This document shows, piece by piece, positions 60,701-64,000 of a DNA stretch of 64,000 nucleotides. Position numbers and translations under genes: made by a program. Numbering within the stretch: the stretch's first letter is position 1; each line of letters starts with the position of its first letter. Origin of the DNA: Larimichthys crocea. Its lineage: Eukaryota > Chordata > Actinopteri > Sciaenidae. The DNA lies in NCBI RefSeq assembly GCF_000972845.2, contig NC_040018.1, positions 2,337,632 to 2,401,631 of the forward strand, written 5' to 3'. Below the pieces are notes generated by a model that was not told the DNA's origin, ran no database searches, and saw only the letters and a list, made by a program, of their open reading frames with translations.

Positions 60701-61816
60701 TAAATTTGGGTTTTTAGAAATTAAAACAGATTGTCCTGGGGGTTTTAGGAGAACTAAACGCTTTCTCTTGTTTCACCGCACTGTCAAACATTTTAAGGTA
60801 TTATCTCAGAGGCAGTGTTCAGATGTTCCAAATTAAAAGTTGCTGCTCTTGCTCGGATTTTTAAAGACCTCGGTCCTTAGATATGTTTTGATTGTGACCA
60901 TAGAAGGTACACGCAGTAAGTCATATATTGAATATCTTGGATGTCTTTTTCTATATTTTGTTTCCTGTGATTTTCAGGCCCAACACTAGTTATTTATTGC
61001 CTGTAACCTTATTGTCATCATGTATTATAGGTAGCTTACCACGTCCTGCTCCTGTTTATTGTCAGCGTTACACCTGTGAAATTGACACACTGAGCATGCT
61101 CATTACAAAGCTTGCTCATACTGTTTGGTAACAGTTATCTAGATAACCTGGAGGGCAGGAATAAAGTACTACTCCTGAAAATTAGCATTAGTGGATCTTT
61201 TACCCCCATTCTCCACAAATGAGAGCAAGGCCATTAACATTTGTGTGTTTTCATTATGTAAATGGTGTTAACGCATACTCACAAATTGCCAACAGGAAAG
61301 CAATAATTTTCTCCTAGTGATCATAATGTGTCCAAGTGCATCATCTTGATTATGACACGCTAATTACATATTGCCTTGTTCCTTCTTCTCTGTCTTGCCC
61401 TACAGATTCAGAAAAACCAAGGATCTTTAATGGTAAGTTTTATTGCAGTAAAATAGGAGGAGAGGAAATAGAGGTCTCCCACACTATAGTCTGTTACTCT
61501 TGGTTGGCTCGCTCATCCTCAAAAAACACTCAAATTGCATTTTTGCAATGAAATATTAGATCATGCTTAACCTGCTGGTATTACATTAGGTGCCATTATA
61601 GAAAAATAAAAACATTCAGGAGCTGAACGATGGCTTTGCCTGAGCTCGCTGCATCTGACTAATCTAAGTAGATACTTTATTTTTTCATCACACTATTGAT
61701 TTTTCTTATTGCCAAGAAATTCCATGTAGGCTAACATGTTTTTTTTTTCTCCCTTCATCTCCCTGTGTCTCCTCCTTTTCCAGCCTCTCCAGTTACTGCA
61801 ATGCATCGTTGATGAG
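30599..61816 (+). CDS. map2k5: map2k5 (MEK5) dual-specificity kinase, spliced, 3' end beyond window
   Basis: Nineteen exons joined in one frame give 375 codons with no stop. An N-terminal PB1 domain (about residues 12-105) carries the acidic DEVGD...SDEE stretch. A short linker follows, then the kinase: glycine loop GHGNGG 170-175, ATP lysine K192 in LAVK, helix-C glutamate E209, HRDVKPSN from 278, DFG 298-300, activation-loop S308 and T312, MAPE 320-323. MEK5 is activated by MEKK2/MEKK3 through PB1-PB1 contact and phosphorylates the ERK5 TEY motif. PB1 plus the GHGNGG loop separates it from MEK1/2, which lack PB1. Human MEK5 has about 448 residues. The missing end should encode about 70 residues of the C-lobe and tail past 64000. 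All 18 complete introns are GT-AG. Confidence 0.97.
30969..31017 (+). CDS. map2k5: map2k5 coding exon 2 (PB1)
   Basis: A 49-nt exon after TTTCAG encoding [16 protein letters not shown] plus the first base of a Tyr codon. MPEAT.TAFE matches the PB1 domain of MEK5. Donor GTAAGT. Confidence 0.95.
31073..31620 (+). mobile_element. hAT-like MITE with 8-bp target duplication
   Basis: It starts CAGTGTTCATTTTGTCA and ends TGACGAAATTAACACTG (reverse complement CAGTGTTAATTTCGTCA), so the terminal inverted repeats agree at 15 of 17 positions. It is flanked by identical 8-bp sequence CTCTGAGG at 31065-31072 and 31621-31628. CAG ends and an 8-bp duplication are the hAT signature. The interior holds TTTTAGTCGACTAAAA-like sequence and a (CA)n tract (31352-31380) but no transposase, so it was mobilised in trans. 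Confidence 0.88.
31720..32040 (+). repeat. Fragment of a second DNA-transposon repeat
   Basis: AATAGGGATGTAATGATAACAC, CTCAACTCACGACTCAATACGG and GTTCACGATACGATTTTC resemble a fish repeat that begins GGGATGTAACGATAACAC. The right end is not clear. Confidence 0.6.
32200..32575 (+). mobile_element. LINE 3' end (L2/Maui-like)
   Basis: One frame near 32245-32290 reads [14 protein letters not shown], like the extreme C-terminus of fish L2-type LINE proteins (FKTHLF). A T-rich 3' UTR follows, then GTAGCACTTTGGAAACC and ATATAAATATAGTTTATACAGATTGGATTG, the usual 3' tail form. It contains a perfect 41-bp tandem duplication (32417-32457 and 32458-32498). It is a truncated, dead copy. Confidence 0.7.
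32625..32742 (+). repeat. 3' fragment of TTAA-type non-autonomous element
   Basis: It ends TAGTGCCCCCTAAATCTGACACACTGGACCTTTTAA, matching the right ends of the elements at 9881-10448 and 51455-51862. Confidence 0.6.
33156..33223 (+). CDS. map2k5: map2k5 coding exon 3 (PB1 acidic motif)
   Basis: 68 nt. It completes the Tyr codon and encodes [18 protein letters not shown] to MLSY (residues 59-81). This is the acidic OPCA segment of the PB1 domain, the part of MEK5 known to contact the PB1 domain of MEKK2/3 and to take part in ERK5 binding. Donor GTGAGT. Confidence 0.96.
33480..33640 (+). repeat. LINE 3' tail fragment
   Basis: TACAGATTGTAAAGCCTTCAAAGCCAACTTTGTGGTATACAAATGAAATAAACTCGACTG has the form of a fish LINE 3' end (AAAGCCC...GGGCTATACAAATAAA). 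There is no coding remnant. Confidence 0.55.
36817..36860. repeat. C-rich tract with (CCA)n
   Basis: A C run followed by nine or so CCA triplets, read directly. Confidence 0.9.
37052..37117. repeat. Polypyrimidine C-tract (CCCT/CCCCT)n
   Basis: 66 bases of only C and T with several C runs of 4 to 15. The minus strand thus carries many G runs, a G-quadruplex-type sequence. Minus-strand frames here translate to poly-glycine/arginine and are not genes. Confidence 0.93.
37273..37421. repeat. Facing (CA)n and (GT)n microsatellites
   Basis: (CA)n from about 37273 to 37303 and (GT)n at 37381-37421, about 80 bases apart and complementary. A further (GT)n is at 37603-37628. Confidence 0.93.
37750..37900 (+). 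repeat. Dispersed repeat fragment
   Basis: TCAAGTCAAATTTATTGTCAACACTGCCATATGTGCAGGACATATAGAG and CGTTTCCCTGGTGCAATAAACA resemble a teleost repeat with TTTATTGTCAATTCTGCCATATGT. The family is uncertain. Confidence 0.6.
38020..38089 (+). CDS. map2k5: map2k5 coding exon 4 (end of PB1)
   Basis: 70 nt after TTCTGTAG, encoding [19 protein letters not shown] then IFPR plus one base. PLQIFPR closes the PB1 domain. Donor GTACGG. Confidence 0.95.
38090..38823 (+). other. map2k5: map2k5 intron 4
   Basis: 734 bp. A (TTTC)n-like pyrimidine run is near 38720-38745. No other element was recognised. Confidence 0.85.
38824..38864 (+). CDS. map2k5: map2k5 coding exon 5
   Basis: A 41-nt exon after TTTCAG, completing Ala and reading [14 protein letters not shown] (residues 105-118). 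The RNIHGLK peptide between PB1 and kinase domain is conserved in MEK5. Donor GTACCT. Confidence 0.95.
38865..40316 (+). other. map2k5: map2k5 intron 5
   Basis: 1452 bp. The stretch 39140-39780 is unique and enhancer-like. A (CTCTC)n polypyrimidine tract lies at 39960-40046, and GT repeats at about 40219-40276 sit close to the next acceptor. The 130-aa minus-strand frame over the pyrimidine tract is low-complexity. Confidence 0.8.
39960..40046. repeat. Polypyrimidine (CTCTC)n tract
   Basis: Nearly pure C/T strand, mostly TCTCC pentamers, with purine-only complement. Confidence 0.93.
40317..40384 (+). CDS. map2k5: map2k5 coding exon 6 (linker)
   Basis: 68 nt after CTTCAG encoding [22 protein letters not shown] plus two bases of Ser (residues 119-141). 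VNTR and the spacing of A.PDS...NS match the MEK5 linker, which is the least conserved part of the protein. Donor GTGAGC. Confidence 0.93.
40511..40559 (+). CDS. map2k5: map2k5 coding exon 7 (pre-kinase segment)
   Basis: 49 nt after a 126-bp intron, encoding [16 protein letters not shown] (residues 142-157), a basic segment just before the kinase domain. Donor GTGAGC. Confidence 0.96.
40560..42090 (+). other. map2k5: map2k5 intron 7
   Basis: 1531 bp with a (CA)n at about 40760-40783, a (TATG)n tract at 41372-41443 and a GT-rich run at 42058-42077 directly before the exon 8 acceptor. No exon or named element was seen. Confidence 0.85.
41372..41443. repeat. (TATG)n tetranucleotide microsatellite
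   Basis: GT units run into about thirteen TATG units and a short TA run. Confidence 0.95.
42091..42155 (+). CDS. map2k5: map2k5 coding exon 8 (glycine-rich loop)
   Basis: 65 nt after TCTGCAG encoding [18 protein letters not shown] to TVY plus two bases of Lys (residues 158-179). LGHGNGGTV is the nucleotide-binding loop of the kinase. Donor GTAAGT. Confidence 0.97.
42156..49478 (+). other. map2k5: map2k5 intron 8 (7.3 kb), candidate enhancer-bearing
   Basis: The largest complete intron. It holds an (AAT)n at 46277-46303 and a poly(A) run at 43524-43539, but few transposon relics that I can name. Unique, regulatory-looking blocks are at about 42240-42840, 45420-45990, 47060-47520 and 48040-49200. 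Open frames inside (for example 42534-42824, 47400-47705) show no protein family. Confidence 0.8.
49479..49518 (+). CDS. map2k5: map2k5 coding exon 9 (ATP lysine)
   Basis: 40 nt after CCCGTAG. It completes the Lys codon and encodes [13 protein letters not shown] (residues 180-192). K192 is the ATP-binding lysine of the VAVK-type motif. Donor GTGAGA. Confidence 0.96.
49644..49712 (+). CDS. map2k5: map2k5 coding exon 10 (helix C)
   Basis: 69 nt after TTACAG encoding [18 protein letters not shown] to EILYK (residues 193-215). E209 in MSELEIL is the helix-C glutamate that pairs with the ATP lysine. Donor GTTAGT, weaker than the others. Confidence 0.96.
49713..50176 (+). other. map2k5: map2k5 intron 10
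   Basis: 464 bp, AT-rich, nothing recognised besides splice sites. Confidence 0.85.
50177..50258 (+). CDS. map2k5: map2k5 coding exon 11 (gatekeeper/hinge)
   Basis: 82 nt after TTGCAG encoding [18 protein letters not shown] and ISICTEFMD plus one base (residues 216-243). [11 protein letters not shown] is the beta-5 strand and hinge. Donor GTGAGT. Confidence 0.97.
50259..51233 (+). other. map2k5: map2k5 intron 11
   Basis: 975 bp with no recognised element. Confidence 0.85.
51234..51295 (+). CDS. map2k5: map2k5 coding exon 12
   Basis: 62 nt after TTTGCAG. It completes Gly and encodes [20 protein letters not shown] (residues 243-263) of the kinase C-lobe start. Donor GTAAGT. Confidence 0.96.
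51455..51862 (+). mobile_element. Non-autonomous DNA transposon (TTAA-type family)
   Basis: Left end GGGTTTGTAGGATTTAGTGACATC and right end CTTTAATCTTACACACTGCCCC are inverted-repeat related. The interior GTTCTGGGCTACTGTAGAAATG, GGAAGAGGACCCGCTCCCT and CGGCTCATTCTAAGGTAAC matches a common fish element I recall. It is about 400 bp and has no coding capacity. It shares its ends with the element at 9881-10448. Confidence 0.75.
52478..52640 (-). repeat. Retroelement 3' tail fragment, reverse orientation
   Basis: AAACTTCATTTCTATTGCACCGTATGAGTTACAAGGTGCTTTGCAAAC resembles the reverse complement of fish LINE tails (TTGTAAAGTGCTTTGA...TATAAATAAAGTTT). Confidence 0.5.
53914..53962 (+). CDS. map2k5: map2k5 coding exon 13 (HR of HRD)
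   Basis: 49 nt after TCTCTAG encoding [16 protein letters not shown] plus one base of Asp (residues 264-280). ILHRD is the start of the catalytic loop. Donor GTGAGT; the following intron is only 121 bp and contains an A-run. Confidence 0.97.
54084..54157 (+). CDS. map2k5: map2k5 coding exon 14 (catalytic loop and DFG)
   Basis: 74 nt after CCGCAG. It completes D280 (proton-acceptor Asp) and encodes [20 protein letters not shown] then VSTQ (to residue 304). The lysine in HRDVK and the DFG aspartate D298 are intact, so this is an active kinase. Donor GTACAC, a poor match to consensus. Confidence 0.97.
54158..55291 (+). other. map2k5: map2k5 intron 14, microsatellite-rich
   Basis: 1134 bp with (GA)n at 54190-54223, C-runs with CA at 54454-54492, (CA)n at 54674-54707, and A or T runs near 54927, 54940 and 55207. 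Several overlapping open frames are microsatellite translations. Confidence 0.9.
54190..54223. repeat. (GA)n microsatellite
   Basis: About sixteen GA units, 33 bases downstream of the exon 14 donor. Confidence 0.95.
55292..55342 (+). CDS. map2k5: map2k5 coding exon 15 (activation loop)
   Basis: 51 nt after TTTGCAG encoding [17 protein letters not shown] (residues 305-321). S308 and T312 in SIAKT are the activating phosphorylation sites, equivalent to S311 and T315 of human MEK5. Donor GTGAGT. Confidence 0.97.
55452..55523 (+). CDS. map2k5: map2k5 coding exon 16 (PE of APE)
   Basis: 72 nt after CTACAG encoding [19 protein letters not shown] then ISFME (residues 322-345). It closes the APE motif and carries the D.WS.G helix F. 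Donor GTAAGA. Confidence 0.97.
55524..56798 (+). other. map2k5: map2k5 intron 16, with perfect 13-bp hairpin
   Basis: 1275 bp, mostly unique. Bases 55950-56370 look like regulatory-type sequence and contain a perfect inverted repeat at 56125-56155. No repeat family was recognised. Confidence 0.8.
56125..56155. other. Perfect 13-bp inverted repeat, 5-nt loop
   Basis: ATGCCCACCCCAA at 56125-56137, GTGAA loop, then TTGGGGTGGGCAT at 56143-56155, an exact reverse complement. Pairing does not continue outward without an 11-nt bulge, so it is not a microRNA-type precursor. Confidence 0.9.
56799..56828 (+). CDS. map2k5: map2k5 coding exon 17 (30-nt micro-exon)
   Basis: After GTACACAG it encodes [10 protein letters not shown] (residues 346-355), in phase 0 at both ends. 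It matches the LALG.FPYP segment after helix F. Mammalian MEK5, as I recall it, has Arg where this has Met. Donor GTAAGT. Confidence 0.95.
56829..61405 (+). other. map2k5: map2k5 intron 17 (4.6 kb), candidate enhancer-bearing
   Basis: Very few simple repeats and no named transposon. Blocks at about 57240-57460, 57530-57820, 58180-58640, 60100-60720 and 61140-61390 are unique, with many TAAT/ATTA and TTTGAT-type cores. The 125-aa frame at 59108-59485 and others have no domain resemblance. Confidence 0.8.
61406..61432 (+). CDS. map2k5: map2k5 coding exon 18 (27-nt micro-exon)
   Basis: After CCTACAG it encodes IQKNQGSLM (residues 356-364), in phase 0 at both ends, so skipping keeps the frame. 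It lies in the MEK-specific insert of the C-lobe. Mammalian MAP2K5 isoforms differ by about ten residues in this area, so regulated skipping is likely. Donor GTAAGT. Confidence 0.95.
61433..61783 (+). other. map2k5: map2k5 intron 18
   Basis: 351 bp ending in a strong pyrimidine tract (61740-61780). Nothing else was recognised. Confidence 0.88.
61784..61816 (+). CDS. map2k5: map2k5 coding exon 19 (last in window)
   Basis: 33 nt after TTCCAG encoding [11 protein letters not shown] (residues 365-375), phase 0, donor GTGAGT. The next expected exon, encoding the SPVLP-type segment and the end of the C-lobe, is not found before 64000. Confidence 0.95.
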
Positions 61817-63234
61817 GTGAGTCGTCGTCTTATGTGCTTTTGCATCTAAAGTCAGTCCTAATGGCCCGGAAAGCTTATATTTTGTTTCCTAATGAAGCAA
61901 ACCACTCAGGCGGCTTTGCTCCCCACTCACTCAACCCTTCACCCTATGCAACTGCCTCAGGCAATACACATATGCACACGCACATTACTGGAGAGGTTGG
62001 ACCTGTCATGAATGACACACGCACGCACACACACACACGCACACATACACACACACACACACACAAACACACAGCAACACAGTATGTATACTACAGGGCC
62101 AAATACCAAAGCAGACAAAAATTTGTTTAACCAGGACTATTCTCATGACTGCACTGGGTGTTTGTTTCTATATAAAGAGGCATAACACTCACAGAAACAT
62201 AAAACTACTGATAGAGACTGATCATGACACATTTCACAATATACACACGACGTATAAACATACATGTGTTTAAAATGCATGGCAAACAAAAACAAAAAAG
62301 GGAATATTAAAAATACATAAGTAAAACACAGACAACAGAGCAACAGAAACAAAAAAAGATATCCATCCATCTTTCATTCAATCTCTTCCACTCATCAAAG
62401 ATTTCACCGTTCCACTCTTATAATTGATTTCAATACTGTAAATAATCCAAACATGGACAGATATGAAAAATAAGACAGTGTGGTGGCACATAACAGAAGT
62501 CTACGATTAAATTAGAAATAAGTTTGCCAAGGTAACATAAGATGCTGAAATGCTCGTGTCCCCTTATCATATGAGAAACTTCTCCTGAAGAGATTTAGAT
62601 TTCTTAATTTATGGACACGTCATTTTATTGTATGTCAATGTGTGAGTTCACCTTATCTACATTTCCATCCAAAAACCATCACAACCTTCTTCCCCTCTCC
62701 TGTCTCATCATTTCTTTGCTGACTTACACTAATAGAAAAAATACCACAACACCCAGCCCCCTAAACACCGTCAGCAGCCATATCGCACATTAAACATACA
62801 ATGTCACTTGCCCTTAACTGCCTATAGATCGGTCATAATTAATAATTAAATGCTTTTGGTTGTAATGGATTGACCCGGGCTGAACTGTTCATTAGTCAGC
62901 TAGACGGAGGCATCACTCAAACTATTTTTCCTGTGCCTTTTTCGTGTTCCTCCCCTTGAGGCGAGAGCACGTTCTGTGTTGTCCCCAGCGAGCTTTACTG
63001 TCCCAGCTAATGCAGTGCTTTGGAGGAAGAGACAAGAGGATAAGCACTCTTTGGAAAGATGAAGAGAATGTAAAGGTTGAGGGCTATACTGGAGTGAGGA
63101 AGTATACACACTTTGTGTGCCCAGACAAATTATGTTAGTGGTCCCAGTTCAAGACCTAGTACAGTGCTGTCCCTCTGCCATGCACACAAGCCTTTTCATC
63201 ATGCCCTCATTGAAGTAACAAACAATCTTACTTT
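61817..63234 (+). other. map2k5: map2k5 intron 19 (5' part)
   Basis: A (CA)n-rich stretch lies at about 62010-62075. The block 62810-63140 is unique with several TAAT cores. No further map2k5 exon can be read. Confidence 0.75.
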
Positions 63235-64000
63235 ACGTTGATGATGTTGGATATTCATTCTTCCTAATCTCAGCTCAGCATTTCACACAGTTGATCATTC
63301 TATTTTGTTTGATTGCCTTAAAAAATGGTTGGTAACAGGAATACAGTTTTTATATTGGTTCAAGTTTTATTTATCAAACAGAACTTCTTTCTGTGGCTGC
63401 TTGAACTGTGGTGTTCCCCAAGGCTCCATCCTTGGCCCCCTTGTTATAAAATGAGTGAAGAAGGCAACTTTCATCAGTATGTCAGAAATAAAGTGTAGAT
63501 GTCCCAGACCTTTCACCAGCCAAATGACAAAAATTCTGAAATCATTCTTTTTAGTCCTCAATATCAATACAGATTTTCAAAAAGTGTCCTGGTTTCCTCT
63601 CATCAAATGTCAAACCTGCATTTGAAAAACAAGTTCCAAGTCGTTGAGTCACTTTATTTTATAAACTGATGAGCAGTTTTCTCTCGATCTGATCTCAAGA
63701 TGGTTGTTCATGCTTTTATATCGTCTTGGTTAGACTATTGTAATCCCTTGTATTCAGCTTCAGTTAGTACATCATGCATCAGCTCAGCTTTTAACAATAC
63801 AACAAGACAAGATCATATCAACCTTGGTTTAGCCTCTCTTCACTTGTGTGAACCAGTGTTTTAGAATTGAGCCTTAGATCCTCTGCTGGCTGTTTGTAAG
63901 TCCCAACTCAAAGCTAGAGGTGAACAGTCTTTTACAGTCAGGGCCCGTCAGTTTTGAGCCAACCTTATTGAAGAATTGAGACTTGCAGAATCAGTGATGT
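63235..64000 (+). mobile_element. Decayed LINE reverse transcriptase (L2/CR1-like), runs off window
   Basis: In one frame from 63269 the sequence reads LSSAFHTVDHSILFDCLKK, then WFKFYLSNRTSF and GVPQGSILGPL (63410-63442), followed by a stop. These are standard blocks of non-LTR reverse transcriptases. After a deletion covering the YADD region, near 63700-63760 it reads VVHAFISSWLDYCNPLYSAS, the usual AFISSRLDYCN block, and near 63900 CKSQLKARGEQSF, like the protein C-terminus. Stops, frame shifts and the lost catalytic region make it a dead copy. Confidence 0.8.

Noticed and set aside
61817..63234. A twentieth map2k5 exon
   Set aside because: I searched by eye for the expected segment after CIVDE (SPVLP-type and FV.FI..C) behind an AG acceptor in all three forward frames and found none.

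Overview
The window looks like a teleost fish chromosome, probably a percomorph. It has split vertebrate genes with GT-AG introns, dense (CA)n/(GT)n microsatellites, and many short dispersed repeats of types I recognise from teleost genomes. Nothing bacterial or viral, and no CRISPR array, was seen. Two protein genes are supported, both on the + strand.

1-5.4 kb: the 3' end of smad3. It comprises an intron tail (1-1044), the last two coding exons (1045-1189 and 2903-3026) ending in the receptor-phosphorylated SSVS tail, and a long 3' UTR with a poly(A) signal at 5389-5394. 5.4-30.3 kb: about 25 kb in which I find no exon. It is a mosaic of repeat copies (some nested in each other), microsatellites and unique AT-rich blocks that read like non-coding regulatory DNA. 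30.3-64.0 kb: map2k5 (MEK5). Nineteen coding exons were placed base by base from the start codon (30599, or 30626 ten codons in) to 61816. They join in one frame into 375 codons covering the PB1 domain, the linker and the kinase domain through the activation loop and APE motif to just past the MEK-specific insert. The last roughly 70 residues lie beyond 64000. The window ends in a decayed LINE reverse transcriptase inside map2k5 intron 19.

The two genes act in separate pathways. Smad3 is the TGF-beta/activin receptor-regulated transcription factor. MEK5 joins MEKK2/3 to ERK5 through its PB1 domain. In mammals they are neighbours but are separated by AAGAB, IQCH and C15orf61; here they are directly adjacent in tandem. 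The large map2k5 introns 3, 8 and 17 hold long non-repetitive, homeodomain-site-rich stretches. This fits map2k5 being a bystander gene that hosts enhancers of a neighbour such as skor1, but that is inference needing a cross-species alignment. No wholly new system was found. The best leads are these candidate regulatory blocks, a few perfect hairpins, the two-start MEK5 N-terminus, two consecutive micro-exons, and transposon insertions that can be read with their target-site duplications.
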